64,000 nt of DNA from Gavia stellata (lineage: Eukaryota > Chordata > Aves > Gaviiformes > Gaviidae): positions 3,654,001 through 3,718,000 of the forward strand of contig NC_082617.1 in assembly GCF_030936135.1 (NCBI RefSeq). Reading direction: 5' to 3'. Numbering within the stretch: position 1 is the first letter of the stretch; the number at the start of each line of letters is the position of its first letter. The position numbers were made by a program, and so were the translations under genes. The notes beneath the pieces are model-generated. The model had not been told where the DNA came from and made no database searches. It was given only the letters and a program-made list of their open reading frames with translations. This document shows positions 47,201-58,600 of the stretch, one piece after another.

Positions 47201-49467
47201 CTGCCTTTGCTCTTCTTCCTGTGAGGTGTGATCCACATGGAGGCGAAAGGCTGTGGAGGGGGAAGCGTGGAAAGACCCCTTCCTTAACCCTGCCCGTCCC
47301 AGCTGTGGTTTGTGCACTTCAGCCCGGAGCGCTGCCTCCAGTCCTTGTCAGCCCACATCACGGACCTGCAGAGGACACGCGAGGTAAGTGACGGCAGATG
47401 CAGCCCAAGCTCCTGCAGTGACACGTGCAGGTCCATCCCTACGCCCCGGCTTTGGTGGGATGGAGGTGGGCAAGGAGAACTGAGTGTTTGAGTGTCCTCC
47501 TGGGCATCCCCTGCTGTGAACTGGGAGCTGGACAGGCTGGGAGGTGGATAAACTGCATCTGTCGGTGCCCAGTCCAGCAGGACCTGTGGTACGTGCATGT
47601 CTGGATAATTAACCATGCAACTTTAAAAAGGAAAGTCATCGAGAATCAAGGGCAAATTTTGAAAGCATGTGTCACAACTTGAAATAGCTGACACCTTGAG
47701 CTGTCCTCCTGAAATAAATGGGATAGCCTGAGGAATAAGTAAGCACTGTACTGGGTTAACTGTATAAAAATTTTGTCCTCTTGGCCTTCAGAAAATGTTT
47801 TCCTCTATGCGGGTGTATAAATATACCAACACCGCGCTCTCCTGCACTGAATTGTCCTTGCTGGTCACAGCTGTGGGGTGAGAGGTGAGGGGGTACAACC
47901 CTCTGAAAATCTCAAGGCTGCTTGAGATGAACCAACAGACACAGATCAGGGGATGGACAGTAACGCACCCATTCACCTGTCGGCTGATAGAACTCGTATA
48001 GTTTTTAAGGACAAGATTCTCCGTGCCAGGCTGTGACCATCATGCTGGGAGCAGTTGCCGGCACAAGAGGCAGCTGATGGCAGCGGGGCTGTGGGTTGAA
48101 GATACTCAGCTCCAAGTGCTGGACACGGCTTTTGGCCAATGCTGTTTTTGACTCTTGGGATGATAACTCCCAGGAGTAAAAAACGTGCAGGAGGAAATCA
48201 TGTGCTTTAAAGGCTGCCCTCAGGACAGCACTCCTGCCTGCCTTTGGACACCCCCAAAATCTCTTTCTCTTCCAGTCGGGCTTGCGGCACAGCCTGGACC
48301 AGCTCTGTGTGGTTATGGAGGCGGCGGTTCAGCCTGACCCGGGGACGGAGGAGGAGGCTTCGTGTGAAGAGTCCCCTCTTTTATCCAGTGGGGTGAACCT
48401 AAATAAAGAGCCTGTGACATGCAACGAGCTGCTCCGCCTCGTGCCCGAAGGCCCACCGGAGGTAATGAGAAATATCCCTCCCCGATGGATGGAGGTGCCG
48501 AATCACCTCCCCAGGCACCTTGACCCCAAAACTCGTCCCAGCAGCCACCAATCATGGGGACACCTCCTTTTTCACCAGTAGGAGCACCTGGAAGCCTGGA
48601 GGTCCACACACACCTTCTCCAGCCCTGGCACTGCTGAGCAGTTAATACTCACTGAGCAGCTAGCGCTTAATCCTTGAGGAATTCACGGATTAGGCTTTTC
48701 CTTGTTGGTGGCTGGGAGTCCCCATTTGGAAGCCAACCTCTCCCCAGGGTCCGTGCAGGGACCCAGCACCTGTGTCTGAGCTGGGGATGAGGCATGGCCA
48801 TGCCCAGCCTTTGTCTCCTCCACGGAGCGCCTTCAAAGACTTGTGCCACGCTGAGCAACAAATGTGTCCTCATTCCCGCTCAGCAAGGAGCTTCAAAAGG
48901 GATGATTTTGATTTATTTTACAGTTTTCTTCTCGCTGTTACTAAGCGAATTCGGTGCAGGTGACATCCCTGCAGGTTGAAGGTCTCTGGCTGTCTACAGG
49001 CAAACAAAAGCACCAGGAGGCAGTGACGGAGCAGGCAGGTCCCCAAGCAGCCTGGCTCCCCGGCCACCCACCGGCGAGCAGTCATTTCTTGTCACTCCCC
49101 CCTGGGGACAGTGTGCCAGCACTGCTGACCAAAAGGGGATCTGGGACAGTTATATATGCCATTGGCTCCTGTCCTGTTTCTTCAGCTGAGGACAGTCCTT
49201 GAATGAGGGAGCAAATGGTATTTAGTGTATCATCCACTCTTCCTGCAGGTAGATGCTCTGCTCTGACACCTCTCGTGCTCGTTCCAGGTGATGGCCCAGC
49301 AGCTCCTGGTGATCTTCAGTGGATGCTACGTCCGGCTCCTGGTCACTGGCCGGCTCCCTCGGGCCGTGGCACAGGGGCACCTGGAGCACAGCAACGTGCC
49401 CTGTCTATGCCAGTTCATTGAGACCACCGCGCTGGACACACACCAGAGCTGTTTCACGGGCAGGTGA
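41227..49467 (+). CDS. TMEM268: Transmembrane protein 268 (C9orf91 family), eight coding exons
   Basis: Joined exons 41227-41266, 42238-42347, 42937-43044, 44287-44436, 45532-45642, 47303-47383, 48276-48461 and 49288-49467 give 321 residues (human 342). Conserved landmarks are LNGQVLMVLSMDNNC (16-30), PEVRRYMFYNSR (67-78), NTDVRLAAVNE (140-150), LWFVHF (174-179), QLCVVME (209-215) and CYVRLLVTGRLPRA (275-288). Two hydrophobic helices, about 80-101 and 111-130, are joined by a short loop; the rest is probably cytosolic. There is no signal peptide. The family's biochemical role is poorly known and I assign none. The protein is shorter than human mainly at the N-terminus (14 against about 37 residues before LNGQ/HNGQ). 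ATGs at 41,227, 41,230 and 41,236 compete; the third has the best context (AGGATGG). Two introns are non-standard: GC-AG after exon 4 and U12-type after exon 5. Confidence 0.93.
42238..42347 (+). CDS. TMEM268: TMEM268 coding exon 2
   Basis: Encodes residues 14 (part) to 50, including NGQVLMVLSMDNNCSATSFD. The acceptor is GGGCTCTTGCAG and the donor GTAAGC. Confidence 0.93.
42443..42490. repeat. T-rich simple repeat in a TMEM268 intron
   Basis: T-runs broken by G (T6G, T6G, T9G, T12G) between coding exons 2 and 3. On the minus strand it is A-rich, but no retrogene body is attached. Confidence 0.7.
42937..43044 (+). CDS. TMEM268: TMEM268 coding exon 3
   Basis: Encodes residues 51-86, VAVDQWRRLIQDAVLKPEVR through FQIAIAV. 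The last residues begin the first membrane helix. Both ends are phase 0, with acceptor CCTGAGCAG and donor GTAAGG. Confidence 0.95.
44287..44436 (+). CDS. TMEM268: TMEM268 coding exon 4, two membrane helices, GC donor
   Basis: Encodes residues 87-136, VFYMSLWTNIYSTVQL through LVIDHRQRK. It completes the first helix and contains the second (ASVLVTLAAVAVTVVVILVI). The end is set by alignment (RK then INMNTD, human KK then ANTNTD) and falls before GCAAGA, so the donor is GC. Reading through would add 29 unrelated residues and stop at 44,526. Confidence 0.92.
44437..45531 (+). other. TMEM268: TMEM268 intron with GC-AG ends
   Basis: The donor is GAAG then GCAAGA and the acceptor TTCTTTAATAG. GC donors are a small minority of vertebrate introns and need strong exon-side pairing; here AAG before and AAG at +3 to +5 give it. 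No GT within 10 bases keeps both the frame and the alignment. Confidence 0.85.
45532..45642 (+). CDS. TMEM268: TMEM268 coding exon 5
   Basis: Encodes residues 137-173, INMNTDVRLAAVNEIFIKHR, then LILGITDVLDGPHNILQ. It is preceded by a GC-AG intron and followed by a U12-type intron. Both boundaries are phase 0 and agree with the human protein. Confidence 0.93.
45643..47302 (+). other. TMEM268: TMEM268 U12-type (minor spliceosome) intron
   Basis: The intron begins GTATCCTTT, the exact U12 donor consensus, and contains TTCCTTAAC at 47,280-47,288, the exact U12 branch-point consensus, about 15 bases before the acceptor CCCGTCCCAG. It lacks a U2-type long polypyrimidine tract, and as a U2 donor (CAA then GTATCC) it would be poor. 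This therefore reads as a GT-AG U12 intron spliced by U11/U12/U4atac/U6atac. Confidence 0.92.
47303..47383 (+). CDS. TMEM268: TMEM268 coding exon 6
   Basis: Encodes residues 174-200, LWFVHFSPERCLQSLSAHIT through LQRTRE. The donor is a strong GTAAGT. Confidence 0.95.
48276..48461 (+). CDS. TMEM268: TMEM268 coding exon 7
   Basis: Encodes residues 201-262, with QLCVVMEAAV, an acidic variable middle (TEEEASCEES) and ELLRLVPEGPPE. The acceptor is TCTCTTCCAG and the donor GTAATG. Confidence 0.94.
49288..49467 (+). CDS. TMEM268: TMEM268 coding exon 8 with stop
   Basis: Encodes residues 263-321, VMAQQLLVIFSGCYVRLLVT onwards, and ends SCFTGR before TGA at 49,465-49,467. The C-terminus keeps the NVPCLCQFIE block that corresponds to human RIPCPCQLIE. 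Confidence 0.95.
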   Translation: MMAQQLLVIFSGCYVRLLVTGRLPRAVAQGHLEHSNVPCLCQFIETTALDTHQSCFTGR

Positions 49468-49625
49468 CCGGAGGGGGCTGGAAAATGCTGAAATAAAAGC
49501 TGCCCCTACACAACAATGTGAAGAAGCCGTGGGGCAGAGGAGAGGGCTGTAATCGCTCATCCTGGACTTATCCAGATGAACGAGTGGAAATATGACTCTA
49601 ATAAAGCATGCAAGACACTCACCAG
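49468..49625 (+). terminator. TMEM268: TMEM268 3' UTR with two AATAAA signals
   Basis: AATAAA at 49,492-49,497 lies only 25 bases after the stop codon. A second AATAAA lies at 49,600-49,605. Use of the first would give an exceptionally short 3' UTR of roughly 45 bases. The second gives about 155 bases. Confidence 0.7.
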
Positions 49626-52600
49626 AAAGCTGCTTATCTTTGAGACCTTCTGCCTGCCCACCGGCTTGGTGTGAAGGAGCTGCTCTGGGGGCAGGAACAA
49701 TCCAGGCACAGCATGGAGCTCCCTTGGCAAATTTCCTGCTGCTCTTACCTGGAGGCCCCGGAGAGCAGCAGGGAATACCTGCAGGCTCCAGCCCCACGCC
49801 TTTGAAATGAAGTATGTGGGGTTTTTTAGTACAAGGAAGACGGGGAAAAATCTGTGGATAGCAGTGTTGTAAATGTGATGTTTGCTCTGGATTATGTTTG
49901 TGTCACGTAGCTGTCAGTGACAGTGAGCTTTGTCCTGTGACAGACATGGACAACGTCTCAGCCAATGACTTAGCAAACTTTCCATTTAAGAAGCAGCTCG
50001 GGACGGTGGTCGGTACCTGCCACTTCTGCTGCGTCCCCTGGGAGGATGGTGATGGACATCTTGATGATCCATGGGATAAGGCCTTAAAGAAGGCACTGTG
50101 CACTGTGTAGGGAATCTTGGAGCACGGCTCTTCTTAGACTCCCTTTTCTGCTGCATTTTAGGACAGGCTGATTTCTTTTGGTTTTCCTTTCCCCTCATTG
50201 GGTGTGCACACAGCATGTAAGAGGAGCCAGTGGTGAGCAAGAGACCTCTGCATTTGCAGGGAGTCCATAAGGCGGTGGGAAATGAAGTGCTGTGAACCTA
50301 CAAGAGGTTGTGTGCTCAGGTGGTGCCCATGAATAGAGAACTGCTGTTTGGTCCAGGAACCGCTGGTGTCCTCCTCTGTCCCCAGAGCCAGGCATTCCCA
50401 TGAAATTCAGGTGACTGCATGCACTGACGTTTACCTGACCTCCTAACCAGACGGTTTGGTGGTGATAGCTGTCCTAGGAAGCGCCAATGGTCAGAATAAA
50501 GAGTCCTAAGGTCTGTGTCTTCCAGCCTTACTCTGGCCGAGCGTGCAAGGGAGATTCGGGTCTGTTCTGCACCTCCCAGCTTGCCCGCCCTCCTTCCCTC
50601 CCCATCTCCCACAGAGCCCCGCGTTCCCCTGGGCAGGGCTTGTGCTTCTCCCACCTTAACAAAGCTCAGCATGGGACACCTGCCCCGAACAAAGCCAGGA
50701 GGGTTTAAAAATTAAAGTTACGAGCTTGTGCACATCCCTCCATTGTGTACATCTCATCCTTCCACTGAGCATCTCCCCCTCATGCGATACTGTAGCAGAA
50801 AAGCCTTTGGTACCAAAGACCAAACCATTGCTCAGGGTGGCAGCAAGAGGCTGAGCCCTGCAGACCCGGGAGCTTAGTGCCAGCGCTGCCCAGGGCCGTG
50901 GGGTGACTCTGCCCCATCCCCTGTTGTTTCTGTCACAAGCAATGGTGAGACAAGGTCTGTCCCTTCCTACATGGGCAGCAAGGCAAGCCTCAGCAGCGAG
51001 CCCCGGTGCTGCCAACACACGATCCAAAGCATCGGTCTGTTCAAACACCGTAATGACAGCAAAACCAGTAATGACAGAAAAACCACCATGCTCCCCAACA
51101 GCCTCTTTTCATCCATCTTTATTTCTGGTTCAGCTGAAGCTGTCACAGGAAGGGGTCGGGCAGATTCCTCCCCGCACGTGCAGGGTTTGCGATTCTGCTG
51201 TCATTGCTCTCTGTGACGGTGCGGGGTTTGCTGGAGGGGGGGAGCCGACTGCGGTCCCTGCAGCCCCCTGCTCTGTGGGTGCCGCACATCACAGCGAGGT
51301 GCTGGCTGACCAGTAAGGACAGCTTCACCAGCTTACTGGGCATGGGGAAGGGGGTTGTACAAAACGTCATGGCATCTCCACAGACCTTAGCTCTAAGTCT
51401 CCTTACTCTAGCTCAGGAGATGATTTTACCTTGGTGGCAATTGTCTGAAGGTATACCGATATCATTGGGAGTACAATCTGGTTTCACAGAATAAAAATCC
51501 AATTTGCTGCTAGGATGCAATGGCTCATGCTCTTCCCCCAGCGCTCCATGGCCCAAAAGTGCCAGGAGCATCTGATACACACTGGAAATCTTTTTTTTCT
51601 ACCAGCTAGAAAATTCTGGTAACGAGGGACCGATCAGGACATTTTCTATTGTTGTGCTTCTGTGTTGAGAGCAGATACATAGGGATTTGCTGATATTTTC
51701 CAGTCCCTGGGCTGCAGGATTCCCAGCAAATGGATTCCCTGGGGAAACCGGTGGCAAGAAAGCTCATGGCCTTCAGGGGAGGACCATGAGGGCTTTTACC
51801 CTCAGGACCTGCAGGGCTGGTCCTGGATGGGGTCGCTGTTTCTGGGAAGCGAGGCTCTTGCTTGGGGGGCTGCTGATACCGCTGCCTTTACATCTGCAAA
51901 TGCACAAGCATCGGAGAAAACAGAGGGATTCAGGATTAGTCAAGGGGAAAGATGATTGTTGAAGGGCAAGGCTGGGGTGTGAACTGGCAAGGTGCTTGGA
52001 AAACCTCCTGATGGGAACCGTAAACAACATTAGGTTAGTGTGAGGGTCAGGCACGGAGAGCTCTCCAGCAGAGCCCACCTTGCTGCAAGGAGGGGATAAG
52101 GATCTGCAGTTTCCCAGCTGTGACCTGGACACCACCGGTGCCTCCCGATCATCCACATTTCCCAGCTGGATCTGTCCTCTGCTGAGCCGTACGCTCTCGC
52201 GCCCTGTCCTGGGCCAGCTTTCCCCGGGGTGCCGCAGAGCTCGCAGCTGCGGGCTGTTCCGTGCTGAAGAGAGGTGCAGACCACCACTGCCCTTTGCACT
52301 GGAGCAGCCCCCCGCATCCACAGCGGCTCAGGGGCCGGGGTGCCCGGCCGGCCAGAAAGGCACTGGGCCAGACCTGCGAGTGCCAACTGGGGCAGCTCCC
52401 CTGATTGCCATAAACACCCGGCAATTAACTGCTGAGAAGGAGCTTAACTTCTTTGCTCAAAGGAGGGGTTTGATTCCTCTCGTTAATACACCCAAGTGCC
52501 CGCCCTGCTCTTCCCATCCGGGCCTCTGCAAAGTCCTGGCTCCCATTGCAGGCCAGATGACTAACGCTCTGCTTTTCCTTCATATGCACTTAATTAAGGC

Positions 52601-55600
52601 ATTAGTGAAGGGAGACATCCTTTTTCCCCACCTCCTCCCCCCCATTAAGGATCCAGCTGGTTTTTTAGGGGAAAGGTGATATTCTGGAGATTTTATAGGA
52701 CCCCCCTTAGACACACAGTTCCCTTTAGCCCCTCCGCACATCAGAGCAGCAGAAAGGGAATGGCTCAGCCCTACATCTTCCCTGCAAGTCTCCTGAGAGA
52801 GCTCTGAGCTCCTGGCAGAGGTAGGAGACCACGGGGCACGACCTGACCGCTGTGGCAGCTGCCCGGGGATGTGCTCGTGCCTGGGTGCAGCTCTGGGTGT
52901 GTTTGTGCAAGAGCAACCAGGAGGGACTCAGCTGAACCAGTGAAACTGGTATTGGTGGGGCAGATCTTTCCCATGCTGAGATTCCTCTGTCTGCTGTTCA
53001 AAAAAGATTTCATTTTGACAGCGAGCTTTAACGCCTGAGCAGCACGGCCAGGTGATGCAGGAGCAGCTCCCCGGTGAGCCATCCTCACCGGGAGCAGCCC
53101 CCGTGGCTGGGGCAGGGACAAGCTGGGAAGGTCCTTGCCATACCCACCGTGCGGAATCAGGGGCGGCCGAGAGGAGCAGCTGCTCTCAGTGGCATCGCAT
53201 GAGTGATCTGCAAAGTCATAGCGATTTGTGTGTTTTAAATGGGCCAGGAAGGGGCCGGGGAAGATTGGCATCAAGGACAGAAATATGTCTCTGCCAGCTG
53301 GGGCGCGTGGTGATGCATTTTGGTATTTAGCAGGGTGCCTGAACTAACAAAGATTGCCCCAGGGAGACGTAGCTCTGGGGAAGTGGTGCTTCAGCAGGTT
53401 ACATCCACTCACCTCCCTGATTACCCCCAGAGTAAGTCTGTCCTCCCTTCCAAAGGCTGCTATTTGCTCATCCTCTCAGTTAGGGGCTGAGATGCAGCCG
53501 TGACATTTAAAGGCAAAACCCAGTGAAGGAAGATAAAACAAGAAAGAAAATAAAATTTTGCAACTTCTACCTGTTACAGCTCTTCCTCAGACAAAGTGCC
53601 TGGCTCTGAGGAAGACTATGGTCGCTGGAGCACAGGCAGGGAGGGATGGGGACCCAGCGCATCTCCCCTGCGGGCAGGGCAGCAGCTTGCCCCAGGCAGC
53701 AGGCAGCAACAGGAGGTGCCCCCACCCCAACCAGTCTGTGAGCCCAGGCAAGCCCTGGCCCCTCCGCCCCAGTGTGGTCGGGGCTGAGGCGTATGGATGT
53801 CCCCGTCCCCAGCGAGCTGCAGACTTACTTTGGTGGCGGCTGCGGGGGGCTGCCTGCGCCGGGCAGGGTGGTGGCTCCTGGTGCTCCCGGCGGCACAGGG
53901 TCCCCATCTTCCTGGCCACATAGCGGCAGGCTGGCGGGAAAGGGGAGACCCGTCTGCTCGCTGCAGCAATGCAAAACACCAGCTACCCTGACAAACCCTC
54001 CCCAGAGAGCCCAGAGCGGGACCTCCTTGTGAGCTGGGGATCCTCGCAGAGGAGGATCGGCTGGGGGTTGCGCTGGACCCGTGGTGGGTTATGGCCAAAA
54101 GCAACAGAGGAAATGGAGGGGACTGGATTTAGCAGGCTAAAAGGGAGTTACTGTGTCTGGCCTCCTGGCTGTGTTTCAGACTGTTCCAGCACCAGCCTTT
54201 CTGCCCCCACAAGCCAAGGCCATAAAATACGCAGAGCATTTACCGTGCAGAAATCCCTCTAAGCTCTCTTGCCTCAAATGAGAGGTTTCCTTACCGTTGA
54301 TAATTACTCAAACCATTTTCTCCCGGGCTCAGCAAAGCTGTCTTTTCCAGCCAGCCTGTCTCTTCCTCTCTCTCCTCTCGTAGTCAGCTCTGCAGTGGTT
54401 TTATTTCTTCACAGCCCGTCTTTCTCCTTCCTCCCCTCCCGTGGGGATGTTGCTCCAGTAACACCCGGTCACGAGCGGGGAGGCAGGCTCAGCCTGGCGC
54501 TGCCTCCGGGCAGGGCTGTGCCATGCCGGGCGTGGGATCCCTGCACCTCCCGGAACGGAGAAAGCACTCCGAGCATCGGCTGCGGGCAGCAGCGCCGAGG
54601 TCTGAGCCGGCCATGCCGGAAAGGCGGCTTGGCCTTGGCTGGGGGAGCTGCTGTTTGTGCTTTGTGGCTGATGGAGGACCTGGGTTCGAGATGTGGGGAG
54701 ATAAAGCTTGCGCTGCCTCCTCTAAGCTGAGCTGGAGAGGAGCGCTGCAGCATGCACTTTGCTTGTATGGAGCGGGGGTGAAGAAAGGGACGTTTCGTCT
54801 CTTTCCTACTGCTGTCTGAACACTGCAGGGATGTGAATGTTGTTCCCTCCCCGCCCCAGACCTTCAAACTGTCTTATGCCAGCTCCTGTTGTACGCAGGG
54901 GAAGGTACGGGTGATATCCCTAGCAGATAAGATGTAGGCAGTAGCACTGACCCTGGTTTCTCCAGGGTCCTTCCCACATACCACCTCCAGAGCACTGCTT
55001 GATTTTTGTCCTCAGGGTCACTGCAGCCAGTTACTAAAGAAATGCAGGTTTTTGTGCATCCTTTGCAAAACTTTGCTGCTGTTCATGCTTGGTTCTTATT
55101 CCTTAATCTCGAAACCAGGTGAATTCTGAAAGCTTCTGCTTTGCCCTTTGACCAGGGCAACATGCTTCTTATCTGCAAACCAAGCACTCACTGATCCAGG
55201 CAGGTTGGACTTTGGTTTTGATGGCCTTTCCTTGGGCTTATCTACGGTTGGCCAGAGACGTGGTTCATGGAGTGCCGGCATTGCATCTCACGGCACAGCA
55301 AGTCAGCAGCCTCTACTGCTGCAGAAAAAGTGCAAGATCAGTGTGTGAGACGGAGAGGAGCTAACGTCATTCCACCCCGCCCTTGGTCTTGTTCTGGTGT
55401 TTCATGCCGGGAGATTTGAGTAAGCTCTGATGTGCTGGGCTGAAAACTGCAAAATGCAGCATAGAAACTTTTAGTTCAGCTGGTGTCCTGTCATGCTGCT
55501 GTGCGGTGTTAGTGAAAGGCAAAGGCTTGAATGGACATAAAGGATGACCTCTGCTCTAAACCAAGAGGACTTCCCATCGCATCATCAGATGCCATTGAAG

Positions 55601-58600
55601 CCTGCAGGAGTATGTGATGCAAGATCTGTAAGTGTTTCAAAAAAAATAAATAAAAAAGTTCAAGAAAATCCCCCCAAACCCTGAGCATCCCCCTCCAGAC
55701 CTCCCTCCCTGAACACCCCCACCAACCTCCAACCCTCTCTGGAGGACCCATCTTTCCATTTCACAGAAGAGCTCACCAGGACAAGGGGAATGACTGCAGC
55801 ACAGCCATGTGCTTTAACAAATAGTGAAGGCGGCTGGAGGAACAAACTGCCCTTCTGAGGCTTTGCTTTCAGCTGCTTGTTTTCCCCCCGACTCCCAAAC
55901 TGATGTGTTTCAGAGGAGTGTTACCCTGTGCCAGATGTGCACTGTAGAGCTGACGCCTGGGGTTTGCAGATGCATCCCTCTAGATGGTGCTCAGCTAAAG
56001 AGAAAAGGCGGGTGGCAAGAGGCCTTGGAGGAGAGTTTGTCCCGCCCTGTGCTGCCTCTGTACGTCTGGCGCTGCCTGAGGTCTCCTGGGCTAGGAGAAC
56101 ATCTCTGCGCTCTGCTTGCTCCCAGCGAGACACCCGTGCATTGGTACAGGTGCTCTGCTATGGTGCTCATCGTGTCTATTTGCAGCAAATACTTCTCAGG
56201 CTCTTCTGCCACTTCATATTTCCCTTGCTGATGTGTGAGACTCCACAAACGGACCATGATTTTAATCAGTGCATCTGCTCCTATCAGTGCACTAAATCAG
56301 ATAAGTTGATTTTTAATGGCAAAAATCCATCTTAGCTATTTTTTCCACGTCAACCAGTTTTGCTAGGCAGCACAACTAAGACTACATCAGCTGAGTCCTT
56401 TTCTATCATCTCATGCTTCATTAGCCCAAATCTTAACCAAATTCAAGCATAGATAATGTATGATTTATTGATGTGGGCAATCAAGAGAGAATTCAGGCTG
56501 GCTGCCAGAGAACAGCAAGGATCATTGAGGATTAGCTGTGAAGGGGAAGTCTTTTAGATCAACAGCTGAACAGATTTTACTTTGGAGTCACAGATGGGCT
56601 GTAAATAAGCTATTGAAGGAGAGCTATTGTTAGAAGAGTCTTTTAAAAAAGCATAGCCACATTCAGGTCTGTTTTTCTTCCTGCTAAGTATAAATAGGGG
56701 AAGAACAACTCTACTGACCTCAGTTGCACTGTATGGATGTAATGCTGCTGGGAGAGGAGAATTGAACTCCTCTCCCCGTGCCGCCTTCTGCAGAGGGAAA
56801 AGATGTTTGTACGCAGTGATGGCATCAATGCACAACCCGCCGTTTTTGGTAGGACTGCAGAAGACAGCTCTTGGGCACAAGCAGGCTTAGCGCTGCTGGA
56901 GCGAGGAGCATTCAGCTCCCATCCAGGTGCGTGGCACAGAGAGCAACCTGAGAAGTGAGTTTTGGTGTCAGTCCTGTTCCTGTGCAATTAGCTCTGGCTG
57001 CTGCCCCAATATCACCGCTTCCCTCAGTTGTGGAGAGAGGCTGTTACAGGTTTTAATTACTCCCCAATCTAGATTTGTTGGCCTGAGCTTTGAATGTGGT
57101 TTCTACTGATACAGCGAAGAAAGACTGCTTTTGCCAAGTTTTCACTCCAAGAATGGCTCAGCTCCATTTGTGGTGAGCCCATAAACTGGATTAAGAGCTC
57201 AGGGACAGATTTTCAAGTATTTGGAACCCATAATCTGGGCTGGGCTTTCAGAACAACTCCTCTTGTAAGCAGCGAATTATGGTCATAAGTGCTCAGCGCT
57301 TTGCAGTTTATATCAGGCTACTCAAGGCTATGTTTTCTGTAAAGCACAGCACCCAGTGCTCCAGGACCTTGGGAAAAGCAGGGCAGTTAACTGCTGATGT
57401 GAGACCTGAGCTTTTCGGAAGATGAGACTCCTTAGCCTCTTGATTCTCCTTCTCAAGAAATTCATGCACCTCTGAAAAAAATGAGTCCTCAAATTAATCC
57501 ATGGACTGCAGGCAGCCTGTCATCGATAAAAACCTCTGATATTGCCCATGACCACAGAACATTAACTTGTGAAGTTAATGAGGGACCTCATCTCCAGCCA
57601 TCAGTCTGCCTCTGTTTCAGAGCATCTCCGCTGTAGCCACCTCTGTGACTGGTGGGTTCTGCAGATAGACCTGAAGATACCTTTAGCATGAATGAAACTA
57701 GAGCTGGTACAAGGAGCAATGTGGCCACAGCTAAATGTCCATTATTTTCCCAGTTTTGTTGGTGGATTTTACCCTCAGCATTGCTACACCTGCGCTTCTC
57801 CCAGTACTTCAGCTTAGCTCCATACTTGCACCTTTCTTTGAATACCTGCTTGCTTAGTAGGAAATAATCTGGACGAGATGGGTTTAGGGGTCTGGTCCAG
57901 TTCGGAAGAAAGGAAGGGTGGCATTTAGCACCCAGGGTGCCGGGTCACTGCAAGTCAGCCAAGCACTGCAGCTGCTGCTCCAGAGCAGCTCAGCAGGCTG
58001 CGGGGCAGCAAGGAGGCAAAATGCGCTTCTGTAAACATGGTGCTGCTGCTGTTTACTTAAGTGCTGAAAAACAACCACAGGCAGACTGATGTGCTGTGTC
58101 AGGAAAGCTCATTGGCGTCAGGAGGAGTCAAGGCGTAAGCAAAATGTCAGCAAGTCCAAACAAGGCTTTCCTCCAGAGGTCTGGCATGCAGGGTTGGAGG
58201 GGTCTTGGTGAGCAGGAGCTGGTGAGACTCTTGTGATGGCAATTATTTGTGACTATGGATAGCAAGACAGAGAAAAGCTTGTTTTGGAGCCAAAGCTGGC
58301 ATCGTGTTCTTCCAGATGCTCTGTTCTTGGCATCGGTGGTGGGGAATTCCTGTTGAATCAAACGTTCCTCAGCTGGGACTGGCTCCTGTCACCTTGGTGA
58401 CCTCTTTGCTGTGGCACGATGCTCATTTCTGCTGGCGAGCCTGTGACACTGGCCCAGCCCAGCTCTTCCTCTCCAACCTGGATGCAGTCATTGCAAAAAG
58501 CATATTTCTGAATAATTGGTCCTGGCATTTGCAAGTCTGATGAGAGATGAAGGTGACTGCAAGACTTCCATGGCAAAACACCCCAAAAATTGTTTACCTG

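Noticed and set aside
52080-52679. 199-codon open frame
   Set aside because: GC-rich sequence suppresses stops, and overlapping frames exist on the minus strand. The translation is proline- and cysteine-scattered with no recognisable domain.
54680-54695. Second tRNA B-box-like GGTTCGAGAT
   Set aside because: No acceptor stem or A box at the right distance.
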